Origin: an uncultured Bacteroidaceae bacterium
GTDB lineage: Bacteria > Bacteroidota > Bacteroidia > Bacteroidales > Bacteroidaceae
DNA: 36,656 nucleotides
NCBI GenBank assembly: GCA_905233285.1
Contig: CAJODY010000039.1
Coordinates: 1 to 36,656 of the forward strand
Reading direction: 5' to 3'
This document shows positions 25,601 through 32,891 of this stretch, one piece after another. Under the pieces are notes generated by a model. That model saw only the letters and a program-made list of their open reading frames with translations. It was not told the origin of the DNA and searched no databases. Made by a program: the position numbers and the translations under genes. The first letter of the stretch is position 1, and every line of letters starts with the position of its first letter.

Positions 25601-25935
25601 TTACGCTTCATCGTACCGTAACCGATGGCAACAACTTCCTGAAGTATTGTGGCATCATCTTCCAGAACGACGGAAACGGCTGATTTCCCCTGAGCATCGA
25701 TGGTTTTTGTCTTCATACCGATGAAGGAGATAACGATGGGCTTACCTGCCTTGAGGTTGATGGTGAAATTTCCGTCGAGGTCTGTCACACCACCGTTATG
25801 TGTGCCTTGCTCGATAACGTTGGCTCCGATGAGTGCCTCTCCTTTTGAGTCTTTGGCCGTAACTTTGACGGTCTGTGCACTAATGCTACCCGCAAGAAGG
25901 AGTAATGCCAGCAGTAGCACACTTATATTTTTCAT
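22672..25935 (-). CDS. susC: SusC/RagA-family TonB-dependent outer-membrane transporter
   Basis: A 1087-residue outer-membrane importer energised by TonB. After a signal peptide (MKNISVLLLALLLLAGSISAQ) comes a carboxypeptidase-regulatory-like domain (about 22-100: VTAKDSKGEALIGANVIEQG, seen in parts). The plug follows with LQEVVAIGYGTMKRKDVTGSV, then SPLFIVDGI and DVLKDASSTAIYGARGANGIIIVTTK typical of SusC. A beta-barrel ends in YPRSRTFTFGLNVTF. The start is the ATG at 25935. A GTG four codons upstream (25947) is possible but gives no better signal peptide. It has a good promoter at 25986-26016 and is paired with susD 13 bases downstream. Confidence 0.95.
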   Translation of the reverse strand: MKNISVLLLALLLLAGSISAQTVKVTAKDSKGEALIGANVIEQGTHNGGVTDLDGNFTINLKAGKPIVISFIGMKTKTIDAQGKSAVSVVLEDDATILQEVVAIGYGTMKRKDVTGSVASVTGESLTKVPVPNVSEALQGKLSGVTVISQDGRPDSEMSIRVRGGGSITQSNSPLFIVDGIAVSSIDDIPVDQIESIDVLKDASSTAIYGARGANGIIIVTTKSPKEGKVTFNYGMYYQLKAQPKLLKLQDAHTYVRNSWEYMTAVGYGDNMAAYYGLGSAKGNHLEEYRNMSSHNYMDDVFGTGHMWNHNLSISGGNEKTKYMVSVNYTDDAATMKNSGYRRWSINMKLQQAITRKLKLNIDTRYNENRTRQNRYFNSSSANIDETIVYPWMFNMIDHTLGEGGTTNFGEGNIYAEQQYNPVNIINDNDYIRKRQYVRLNTSLTWNIINRLTAKTELSLSRDWTKTETWIGPNTGRDLISSATLSQGDGYNTSWTTTLNYDFADLLKNTDHSLSILAGNEVLADRSNSSTIFGYQYPDTWDKDQAFGQIHMALNRNQSYFTNTIGIPLHTISWFGRVNYSLLSRYMLTFTTRVDGSSKFAKGKRWGYFPAGAVAWRISDESFMTGAQTWLDNLKLRLSLGLSGNDRIDPSAFIDQWLISQNSDGSFSYSTGDLKGNPNLTWEKTISRNLGIDYSFLNGKFNGTLEFYWHTTRDCLMRVPINSASGFSYQFQNAAKTSNRGIEFSFNFNIIKRKDFDLNCGLIYSYNIKRVESIPADANMDAQMRFASTYMNPSKPYVIREGEPVGLIIGYKAAGFYGVDDFNVTTDANGKQIWTLKDGVKDCSLTTYHGSGNYGKPDGQNAFPGIPKYEDTNGDGKVDADDATVIGRMLPKHTGGFNFSGRYKSFDFAVNFVYQLDGKIFNANYARSVHSGNNTKWSSMSRLNTKFDNHWHMYNTDANGDLYVVTDPSELAALNANAKYGLLGYSSLDAPVVSDNYIESAAYLRLQSLTVGYTLPKTLTTKVGISNARVYFTAGNLFCITGYDGLDPDVNTNPTMDPNYSGFPTPGFDYNSYPRSRTFTFGLNVTF

Positions 25936-25985
25936 TTTATTAGACACAAATTAGCGGTTCTAGTTGATTTTATAATATGATGTTG

Positions 25986-26016
25986 CAAATGTAATAAGAA
26001 TTCTTAATATGACAAT
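25986..26016 (-). promoter_or_regulatory. Promoter of susC-susD
   Basis: On the minus strand ATTG (26016-26013), 19 bases, TACATTTG (25993-25986). The -7 is a full consensus match. The susC start codon is about 50 bases downstream. Confidence 0.65.
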
Positions 26017-26030
26017 GTATATATAAAACG

Positions 26031-26060
26031 AAAAAGAGCTGGTCTCACGACTGGCTCTTT
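26031..26060 (-). terminator. Terminator hairpin between mtnN and susC
   Basis: On the minus strand AAAGAGC (26060-26054) pairs with GCTCTTT (26039-26033), then a 2x2 internal loop, GTC/GAC and a GTGA loop, followed by a T-rich tail. It would end transcripts arriving from mtnN, or from the -7 box at 26117-26124, just before the susC promoter. Confidence 0.6.
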
Positions 26061-26116
26061 CTATTCTCAATAAGTATTAATTTTTTTAAGGTAAAAAGAT
26101 TGTTTTTAGGATGTCG

Positions 26117-26124
26117 CAAAGGTA
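26117..26124 (-). promoter_or_regulatory. Isolated -7 box, possible small RNA promoter
   Basis: TACCTTTG on the minus strand, flanked by GCG, is the most common form of the phylum's -7 element. No TTTG sits at the right distance upstream. A transcript from here would run about 80 bases to the hairpin at 26060-26031. Confidence 0.35.
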
Positions 26125-26265
26125 TGGAGTTCTGTGCTAAGCGGCATGAATAAAAGCATGTTGTGTAACATAGGTGCTCGCGCACAATCCCAATTTAGCG
26201 ATTTTTCCTCTGCTTTTTACCTTTTATTTCGGTCTTTTTCGCTCGATTTTTAACGTTTAAGAGCT

Positions 26266-26300
26266 TAAACTGTAAACTGTAAACTGTAAACTGTAAACTA
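26266..26300 (-). repeat. AGTTTAC heptamer tandem array after mtnN
   Basis: On the minus strand, beginning five bases past the mtnN stop, there are four exact AGTTTAC units plus a fifth lacking its last base. It is the same unit and orientation as the array behind fabG. Confidence 0.9.
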
Positions 26301-26304
26301 AGGT

Positions 26305-27000
26305 TTAATCGAGGTTGTTGAGGTAGGCGAGGGTGATGGCGAAGGAGCGCTGTGCCATTTCTCCCCAGAAGTCGGTCCACTGGTCGGCATGGTTGTCGGC
26401 TCCGGGTGTGTCGCTAATGATGCGGAAGCTGACGAAGGGTTTCTGGAAGAGGTAGCAGGTCTGGGCTATGGCTGCCGACTCCATGTCGCATGCAAGCCCC
26501 TCGGGGAAGTGGTCTTTGATTTTGCGCAGCTCTGCCTGGTCGGAGATGAACTGGTCGCCTGTGCAGATGAGTCCGGCATGGATTTTGGTGGTCTGCTGCA
26601 GGTCGTTGAGCTGGAGTGCTTTCTCGATGAGGCGCGGGTTGCCGTTGAAGAAGGTGGGCATGCCCTGTATCTGTCCGTATTCGCAGCCCATGCCGCACCA
26701 GACGTCGTGGTAGCATATCTGACGGCTGACGACTACGTCCATGATGGAGAGGGAGGTATCGATGCCGCCGGCTACTCCTGTGGATATGATGCACTGGGGC
26801 GAGAAGGTCTTGATGAGTTCGGCTGTGCCGATGGCTGCGTTCACTTTCCCGATGCCGCACTGGAGGAGTATGATGTCGTTGCCGGCGATGTTGCCCAGGG
26901 TGTAGGTGTAGATGCCGGAACGGACTTCTGCTTTGTTTTCCATGAGGCATACGAGCTCTTTATACTCGACGTTCATGGCTGTGAGGATTCCGATTTTCAT
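26305..27000 (-). CDS. mtnN: 5'-methylthioadenosine/S-adenosylhomocysteine nucleosidase
   Basis: A 231-residue enzyme that hydrolyses methylthioadenosine and S-adenosylhomocysteine to adenine and the thioribosyl products, recycling by-products of SAM use. The start MKIGILTAMNVEYKELV, LLQCGIGKVNAAIGT, IISTGVAGGID and CDMESAAIAQTCYL (ribose- and substrate-binding Met-Glu) are typical. The catalytic Asp lies in FRIISDTPGADNH. It is the last gene of the run starting at tolC, 24 bases after the acid phosphatase gene, and is followed by the heptamer array and a hairpin. Confidence 0.95.
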   Translation of the reverse strand: MKIGILTAMNVEYKELVCLMENKAEVRSGIYTYTLGNIAGNDIILLQCGIGKVNAAIGTAELIKTFSPQCIISTGVAGGIDTSLSIMDVVVSRQICYHDVWCGMGCEYGQIQGMPTFFNGNPRLIEKALQLNDLQQTTKIHAGLICTGDQFISDQAELRKIKDHFPEGLACDMESAAIAQTCYLFQKPFVSFRIISDTPGADNHADQWTDFWGEMAQRSFAITLAYLNNLD

Positions 27001-27024
27001 ATTTTATATAATATGTGTGGGAGG

Positions 27025-28326
27025 TTATTGTCCGAAGGCATCGAGTTTCTGCAGGTAGTAGCGGCGCAGGTCGGTCCAACGGTAGTAGGGGTACTGGTCG
27101 GTAGAGATGGGCAGACGTGCTTCTTTCTCATTGAGCAGCACTTTGACTAGGATGTCTTCAGTGCGGAGCTGTCCCGCCTTGGTTTTCTTCGGACGGTAGA
27201 ATACCATCTGGACGTTGCATGCCATGGGGTAGATGCGGAAGTTGACCCAGTAGTTCTCGAGGTTGTCGAGGTCGTATGTCTGTACGCCGCAGGAGTCGAG
27301 TTCCATGAGGCAGGCAAGCGGCATGACACATACTTCGTGTCCAAAGCGGAGGGATGCTCCGTTGGTGTAGGTCTTGCTCTGGAATACGGTGTCGGCTGTC
27401 TCAATCATGTTGCGCAGGAGGTAGCGCTGGTTGAATGGCATGTTGCCGTCGGTCTGGGGTGCAGGTCCGTAGCGCAGGTACCACTGTATGTTGCACAGAC
27501 GCCAGAGGTCGTAGGCTTCTTCCTCGGTGAAGATGGGGTAGAGGTCTTCGCCGAAGCTGTGGCTCTGCATGTTGTTTACGACGTTGAAGAGTGAGCGCAT
27601 GAAGGATGCTGCACGGAATTCGGGGTGCTGCCAGTAGGAGTCGTCGGTGAAGAGTGAGGAGCAGAGGCGTTCGGGGTGGGTGAGGCGCTCGCGGTATTTA
27701 TCGATTATGGGCGATGCCTTCTTGCCTGATTCTTTCACTTTGCCGTCCCAGTCGTGGTTGAGGTAGTACTGGAATGATTCGCTCACGTCGTTGTGTATCT
27801 TGAGGTTGGGATTGAAGGCTGTGAGTTCCTCGCATTCTGCCTCCATGGAGAGTATGCAACGGATGACGACGGTGCTGCGTGCATCGACTTCGGCTGTCTT
27901 GCCTGAGAATATCTCGGGGAAGTTCTTTGTCATACGCTTGCCGATGCCGTGGTGCTGCTGCTCACCTATGTCGGAGAGCTCGCCAAGGCGGTTGACGGTA
28001 GTGGGGTAGAAGCGTTCGAGTTTCTGCAGCACTTCTTCGCCCAGCGGTGTGAGTTTGCCTGCTTTGTGGGCTGTACGCAGTTTTTCGAGCGGGGTGGTGT
28101 ATTCGTCCTTGTTGATGAGCCAGCGTGAGCCGTGACGGCCGTAGTGGTCCATATAGAAGGGCTCGTATCCCTTTGGAGCCGGTGTGAGAGGCTTGTCGGG
28201 AGCGATGTATGCCATGTGGTTACTACCTGTGAGCAGGATGTTCTGGTGAATCTCTTCGCGTGCTGTCTGGGCACCTGCCATGAGTGATATGGCGAGAAGG
28301 AGGATGGGGAGAAATGTATGTTTCAT
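27025..28326 (-). CDS. Histidine acid phosphatase (clade 2, MINPP/phytase-like)
   Basis: A 433-residue exported phosphatase. The signal peptide is MKHTFLPILLLAISLMAGA. The catalytic motif DHYGRHGSRW (near residue 55 of the precursor) supplies the phosphohistidine and Arg of the histidine phosphatase superfamily. The second conserved motif, RFGHEVCVMPLACLMELD, supplies the His-Glu general acid of clade 2. Bacteroidota members include inositol polyphosphate phosphatases acting on dietary phytate, so an organic phosphate ester is the likely substrate; the exact one is unknown. The ATG at 28326 gives a normal signal peptide; an upstream extension to 28365 overlaps the PII-like gene. It sits 14 bases after that gene. 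Confidence 0.88.
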   Translation of the reverse strand: MKHTFLPILLLAISLMAGAQTAREEIHQNILLTGSNHMAYIAPDKPLTPAPKGYEPFYMDHYGRHGSRWLINKDEYTTPLEKLRTAHKAGKLTPLGEEVLQKLERFYPTTVNRLGELSDIGEQQHHGIGKRMTKNFPEIFSGKTAEVDARSTVVIRCILSMEAECEELTAFNPNLKIHNDVSESFQYYLNHDWDGKVKESGKKASPIIDKYRERLTHPERLCSSLFTDDSYWQHPEFRAASFMRSLFNVVNNMQSHSFGEDLYPIFTEEEAYDLWRLCNIQWYLRYGPAPQTDGNMPFNQRYLLRNMIETADTVFQSKTYTNGASLRFGHEVCVMPLACLMELDSCGVQTYDLDNLENYWVNFRIYPMACNVQMVFYRPKKTKAGQLRTEDILVKVLLNEKEARLPISTDQYPYYRWTDLRRYYLQKLDAFGQ

Positions 28327-28340
28327 AATGGTTATAGGGT

Positions 28341-28634
28341 TCAGATGCTCTGTTCTACGTTCCAAACGAAGGCACGCAGTCCGAGCAGTGGGTTATCGAT
28401 GTCGAGTTGGCGAAGACGCTTGAGCAGCGGGGCTACCTGTGTGTCTTCGACTATGGTGAAGAGGGCGTTGTTGAGTGTAGGCCATGCGTGGCTGCCAAGG
28501 TGTGGGTTGCCGGTCTTTGTGCCTCGTCCGCTTACGTCGCTGAGCAGTGTGTAGCCTCGTGCGTTGGATGCGTCGAGTGCTTCGATGACAAGGTCGTGGA
28601 GTGCACGATCGTATGTGATGAATATTGTTTTCAT
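28341..28634 (-). CDS. PII-like small protein linked to the RND pump
   Basis: A 97-residue protein, MKTIFITYDRALHDLVIEAL ... LLKRLRQLDIDNPLLGLRAFVWNVEQSI (in parts). The alternation of short strands and helices, the TIVEDTQVAPLL segment and the length suggest a PII/CutA-type ferredoxin-like fold. Similar small proteins accompany RND efflux genes in this phylum. It starts 12 bases after the restored end of the RND gene (28647) and is followed by the acid phosphatase gene, so it is in the same transcript. A role in sensing a ligand or regulating the pump is inferred. It lacks the canonical nitrogen-regulatory PII T-loop Tyr motif as far as I can judge. Confidence 0.75.
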   Translation of the reverse strand: MKTIFITYDRALHDLVIEALDASNARGYTLLSDVSGRGTKTGNPHLGSHAWPTLNNALFTIVEDTQVAPLLKRLRQLDIDNPLLGLRAFVWNVEQSI

Positions 28635-28668
28635 TCTTGCGCAGTTTTATTTGAACTGTTCTTCGTCC

Positions 28669-31600
28669 TTATGTTCTTTCCAGTAGGCATCGAGTTCGCG
28701 CTTTGCCTTGAGTTTGCGACGCTGACGCTTGATGCCGATGGCTCCGAAGATGCAGAACATGGAGGGCACGTAAACGAGGGTTAATATGGTTGACACGAGC
28801 AGACCACCGATGATGGACCCATGTCTCAGCTCCTACACCGTGGCTCATGGCCATCGGGAGCATACCGAGGATGGTGGTGAGCGATGTCATGAGGATAGGA
28901 CGCAGACGGCTGCGGGCTGCCATGACTGCGGAGCGGATGAGTCCGATGCCACGTTCGCGCAGCAACTGTGTGTAGTCGATGAGCACGATACCGTTCTTCA
29001 CCACGATACCGATAAGCATGATGCCTCCGAGCATCGACATGATGTTGAGGTTGGTCTTGGTGGTGACGAGTGCGAGGATGATGCCTGAAAGTGCAAACGG
29101 CACGGAGAGCATGATGATGAAGGGGTAGGTGAGCGATTCGAACTGTGCTGCCATGACGATGAACACGAGCAGGATGATGAGGACTGCCAGTGTGCCGAGG
29201 TCGCGGTTCGAATCCTGCTGGTCTTCGTAGTTTCCGGCTACCTGAATGGTGATGCCTGCAGGTATTTCGAGTTTGTCGTAGAAGGAACGTCCGAGTTCGA
29301 CACCGTCGGAGAGGGCGTAGCCTGCTGCCAGTACGGCACTTACGGTGATGATACGCTGACGGTCTTTACGCTCGATGGTAGGAGGAATGGCACTCTCAGA
29401 GACGGTTGCCACGTTTTTAACACGTACCTGACGCCCCGTTGCAGTAGGAATAATCATGTTCTCGATGTCTTCGACGCTGCGGCGTGCTGTGGGTTCGTAT
29501 CGTACTTTGATGTCGTATTCTTCTCCGTCTTCACGGTAGTATGACATGACGGAACCATAGATGAGGTTGCGCACGTAGGCACCGGCTGTAGCAAGCGACA
29601 GTCCTTCCTTAGCCAGTTTGTCGCGGTCGAAGTTGACAACGATTTCAGGCTGGAAGTCGGAACGTGAGATGTTGACCTGTGAAATCATAGGACTTTCGCG
29701 GAACATTTCTGCCATCTGGTCGGCAAGATGACGGGTTGCGTCGAGGTCGTAACCATAGATTTCGAACTGTGCTGTAGCCTGTCCACCCATGGCTGCTGCC
29801 TGCTGACCACCGAGGTTTACCTGGAATTTTGCCAGTTCGGGTATCTGTTTCAGGTCGGCACGCATCTCGTCGCATATCTCGGCCAAACCCATCGGACGTT
29901 TGTTCGACGGTACCATCATGATGTTGAACGAGATGATGTGCGAACCACTTGTCTGGAGCGAAGCAAATGTGTTGTTGTCGCCTGCCTGTCCGACGGTAAA
30001 GTTACAAGACTGGAGGTAGTCGCCGTAGCGTTCCATCCAAGTCCTTGTGAGGTCTTTTGCAAGGTCTTCTGCTATCTCGACACGTGTACCGATAGGGAGT
30101 TCGAGTGTGATACCGATACGTCCGGAGTCGTTGGCTGGGAAGAATTCCGACTTCACTCCGAATATCTTCATACAAGCGATGGAGGCTGCGAAGAGGCAGA
30201 CACAACCGGCTACGACTGTCCAGCGATGGCGCACAGCCCAGTTGATGCGGCGTTCGTACCAGTCGTCGAGGTGGTCGAGAGTATGAGCAATGGGTGAGTA
30301 GAACCGCTTGAACAGTTTGCCTTGTTTCTTTTGCAGACGCAACATCTGTGAACAGAGCATAGGAGTGAAGGAGAGGGCAGAGGTGGTGGAGATGGTCATG
30401 ATGATACACATCATCCAACCCAGCTGCTTGAAGAGCACTCCGGCGATACCCGTCACCATGGTGAGCGGGAAGAATACGGCAATCATCGTGAGGGTGGAAG
30501 CGATAACGGATATTGCCACCTCGTTGGTTGCGTTGATGGCTGCCTGTTTCGGGTCGCTGCCTCGTTCGATATGTGTCGTTACGTTCTCCAAGACCACTAT
30601 GGCGTCATCGACCACGTTACCGATGGCTATGGTGAGACAGGAGAGTGAAATCATGTTGATGGAGCCGTCGGTCGCATACAGATAGATGAAGGATGCGATG
30701 AGCGACATAGGGATGGTGATGACGATGATGAGTGTGGCACGCCAGCGTCCGAGGAATATGAATACGACGAGTGCGACGAATATCATGGCATACATGATGG
30801 TCTCTTCGAGCGAACTGATGGTATTCAGGATGTTGTCGGAGGTGTTGACGATGATACCCAGTTTGACGTCGGTCGGCAGGTTCTTCTGCAATGTAGGCAG
30901 GGCTTCCAGCACTTTCTTTGATATGGCTACGGAGTTGGCTCCCGACTGTTTCTGAACGACAATCATAGCTCCCTGCACACCTTTCGTGTAGGTTTTCTGA
31001 GCACGCTCCTCCAGGTTGTCTTCTATCCGGGCTACTTCGCGAAGATATACGTTTACTCCGTTGTGGGTGCCGACGATGACGTTCAGCATCTCGCTCGGGT
31101 CGTTGAACTCACCTTCGACACGTACGGTGTAGGTCTGGGTACCCACATCGATAGTACCGTTTGTCATGTTCTGGTTCTCGGCAGATATGGCAGATGCTAC
31201 CTGAGCCGGACTCAGGTTGTATGCCTCCATCTTCTGTGGGTCGAGATATACGTTGATTTCTCGTTCGGGGGCACCTGCGATACTTACCGTTCCGACGCCC
31301 TCGATGCGGGCAAGCGGATTGGCTACGTTGTCGTCGAGTATCTTGTAGAGTGCCTGCCTGGATTCCTCTGCCTGTACTGAAATCAGCAGGATAGGAATCA
31401 TGTCGGTAGAGAACTTGAAGATGATTGGTGTCTGTGCGTTGTCGGGCAACGAGTTGCTCACCATGTCCAACTTGTCTCGGACGTCGTTGGTGAGTGCGTC
31501 GATGTCGTAGCCGTATTCAAACTGGAGGGTGACAACGCTGACGTTCTCACGCGAACTACTGGTGAGGTGTTTCAGGTGCTCAACCGCATTGAGTGAGTTC

Positions 31601-31803
31601 TCAAGCGGACGGGTCACGTTGTTTTCTATATCTTCGGCACTGGCACCCGTATAGTATGTCATAACCATAATGGTGTTGGTGTCGATATCTGGATAGAGGT
31701 CGATTGGCAGCTTCCACAATGAGAAGATACCAAACACCATGACAGCCATGAAGCAGAGGCTGGTCATAATCGGTCGTTTGACCGCTCCTTCGTATAAACT
31801 CAT
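28669..31803 (-). CDS. RND efflux pump inner-membrane transporter, frame-shifted near the C-terminus
   Basis: A proton-driven RND transporter of the AcrB/HAE1 type, 1044 residues as read. MSLYEGAVKRPIMTSLCFMAVMVFGI is the first membrane segment, followed by LPIDLYPDID. TM4 carries the proton-relay pair in AIGNVVDDAIVVLENV. The second half repeats the layout (GGIMLIGIVVKNGIVLIDY). Near 28817 the frame breaks: after SHGVGAETW the protein reads an unrelated tail VHHRWSARVNHINPRL to a stop at 28669. The other frame continues with SIIGGLLVSTILTLVYVPS ... HKDEEQFK and stops at 28647-28649. About 14 bases coding APMGT-like residues appear lost, which would delete the last membrane helix. It forms a tripartite pump with the flanking TolC and fusion-protein genes. 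Substrate unknown. Confidence 0.93.
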   Translation of the reverse strand: MSLYEGAVKRPIMTSLCFMAVMVFGIFSLWKLPIDLYPDIDTNTIMVMTYYTGASAEDIENNVTRPLENSLNAVEHLKHLTSSSRENVSVVTLQFEYGYDIDALTNDVRDKLDMVSNSLPDNAQTPIIFKFSTDMIPILLISVQAEESRQALYKILDDNVANPLARIEGVGTVSIAGAPEREINVYLDPQKMEAYNLSPAQVASAISAENQNMTNGTIDVGTQTYTVRVEGEFNDPSEMLNVIVGTHNGVNVYLREVARIEDNLEERAQKTYTKGVQGAMIVVQKQSGANSVAISKKVLEALPTLQKNLPTDVKLGIIVNTSDNILNTISSLEETIMYAMIFVALVVFIFLGRWRATLIIVITIPMSLIASFIYLYATDGSINMISLSCLTIAIGNVVDDAIVVLENVTTHIERGSDPKQAAINATNEVAISVIASTLTMIAVFFPLTMVTGIAGVLFKQLGWMMCIIMTISTTSALSFTPMLCSQMLRLQKKQGKLFKRFYSPIAHTLDHLDDWYERRINWAVRHRWTVVAGCVCLFAASIACMKIFGVKSEFFPANDSGRIGITLELPIGTRVEIAEDLAKDLTRTWMERYGDYLQSCNFTVGQAGDNNTFASLQTSGSHIISFNIMMVPSNKRPMGLAEICDEMRADLKQIPELAKFQVNLGGQQAAAMGGQATAQFEIYGYDLDATRHLADQMAEMFRESPMISQVNISRSDFQPEIVVNFDRDKLAKEGLSLATAGAYVRNLIYGSVMSYYREDGEEYDIKVRYEPTARRSVEDIENMIIPTATGRQVRVKNVATVSESAIPPTIERKDRQRIITVSAVLAAGYALSDGVELGRSFYDKLEIPAGITIQVAGNYEDQQDSNRDLGTLAVLIILLVFIVMAAQFESLTYPFIIMLSVPFALSGIILALVTTKTNLNIMSMLGGIMLIGIVVKNGIVLIDYTQLLRERGIGLIRSAVMAARSRLRPILMTSLTTILGMLPMAMSHGVGAETWVHHRWSARVNHINPRLRALHVLHLRSHRHQASASQTQGKARTRCLLERT

Positions 31804-31818
31804 AAATTTATTTACTAT

Positions 31819-32856
31819 TTATTCTATAACTTCTACTTCACGTCCGTTGGCCAGACGGCTCTGACCAGCAACGACTACCATGTCGCCTGGTTCCACACCG
31901 CTGAAAATCTCGTATTGGGTATTTATGTGCTTACCCAGCTGAACCTTGTTGTAGCTTACCTTGCCGTCCTTATATACATAGACGTAGCGGTCGCCGGCTC
32001 CAATCTGCTTTACGAGTGCCAGGTCGGGAACGAGTACGTGATGGGCACTGCCGAAGTTGACTGTGGCACGTGCAAACATACCTGGACGTACTTTCTGGCT
32101 GCTGTTGTTGATGGTGATTTCAACAGGGAACGTATGTGTTGAAACGTCGATAGTAGGGTAGATGATGCTGATGTTGCCTACGAAGTGCTCTCCCTCGTAA
32201 GCATCGAGAGTTACATCTACTGCCTGACCCTTCTTCACCAGTTTGTAGTAGTTTTCCGAGATGTTGATGATAAGTTTTACAGGGTTGGTCTGCTCGATTG
32301 TAAGTATCGGGTTGCCGCTGTACATATCGCCGTTGTCGTAGTTGCGTGCAGTAACCACTCCGCTGATAGGAGCTGTGAGCTGGGTGTTCTGTACCCACTG
32401 ACGGTACTGGGTTGAGAGTACGTCGAGCTGCATCTTGGCATTGTCATATTCAGCTTTGCTGGCACCGCCTACTTCGTAGAGCTGGGCTGTACGGTTGAAC
32501 TCAATCTGCAGGTTCTCAATCTGGAGCTTTACCTGTTGCAGATTGCTGGCATCGAGTTGTACGAGTACCTGTCCCTTGCGCACCATGTCACCTACCTCCA
32601 CATATATCTTCTCGATGCGGAGTGGGGTGTTCGGAGCGATATTGTTCTTTATGTCGCTCTCAACAGTTGCTGTGTAAGTCTCGGTCTGGGGAATATCCTC
32701 TGCCGACACTTTTGCAATCTTTACTTGTGGCTTTGCTGACGTGATGGCTTCTCCAGCCTTGTTGCTACCCTCAGCCGACTTGCTGCCGCAAGATGCAAGC
32801 ATCGCTATCGTCATAAACGAGAGTATGTAAAACTTTAATCCTTTAATAGTTTTCAT
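31819..32856 (-). CDS. RND efflux periplasmic membrane fusion protein, lipoprotein
   Basis: A 345-residue HlyD/AcrA-type adaptor that bridges the inner-membrane pump and the TolC channel. The lipobox MTIAMLASC puts the lipidated Cys at residue 23. The barrel-sandwich halves read VYVEVGDMVRKGQVLVQLDASNLQQ-like and APISGVVTARNYDNGDMYSGN-like (seen in parts), separated by a helical hairpin (about 100-140). Then come a beta-barrel and a C-terminal domain ending VVVAGQSRLANGREVEVIE. It starts 32 bases after tolC and ends 15 bases before the pump gene. Confidence 0.94.
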   Translation of the reverse strand: MKTIKGLKFYILSFMTIAMLASCGSKSAEGSNKAGEAITSAKPQVKIAKVSAEDIPQTETYTATVESDIKNNIAPNTPLRIEKIYVEVGDMVRKGQVLVQLDASNLQQVKLQIENLQIEFNRTAQLYEVGGASKAEYDNAKMQLDVLSTQYRQWVQNTQLTAPISGVVTARNYDNGDMYSGNPILTIEQTNPVKLIINISENYYKLVKKGQAVDVTLDAYEGEHFVGNISIIYPTIDVSTHTFPVEITINNSSQKVRPGMFARATVNFGSAHHVLVPDLALVKQIGAGDRYVYVYKDGKVSYNKVQLGKHINTQYEIFSGVEPGDMVVVAGQSRLANGREVEVIE

Positions 32857-32873
32857 TTGTCTGTATATTATTT

Positions 32874-32891
32874 TCGTTATCGTTATCGTTA
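32874..32891 (-). repeat. TAACGA hexamer repeat spanning the tolC stop codon
   Basis: On the minus strand three exact TAACGA units begin with the tolC stop codon itself. They fill much of the short spacer before the fusion-protein gene. Confidence 0.85.

Larger units (their letters stand above)
25936..26304. other. 369-base intergenic region between susC and mtnN
   Basis: It contains no gene. From the mtnN side it holds the AGTTTAC heptamer array (26266-26300), an isolated perfect -7 box TACCTTTG (minus, 26124-26117), the terminator-like hairpin at 26031-26060, and the susC promoter at 25986-26016. Confidence 0.75.

Noticed and set aside
26389-27150. 253-codon plus-strand frame over mtnN
   Set aside because: It is antisense to a clear nucleosidase and has no recognisable motif; it arises from codon bias.
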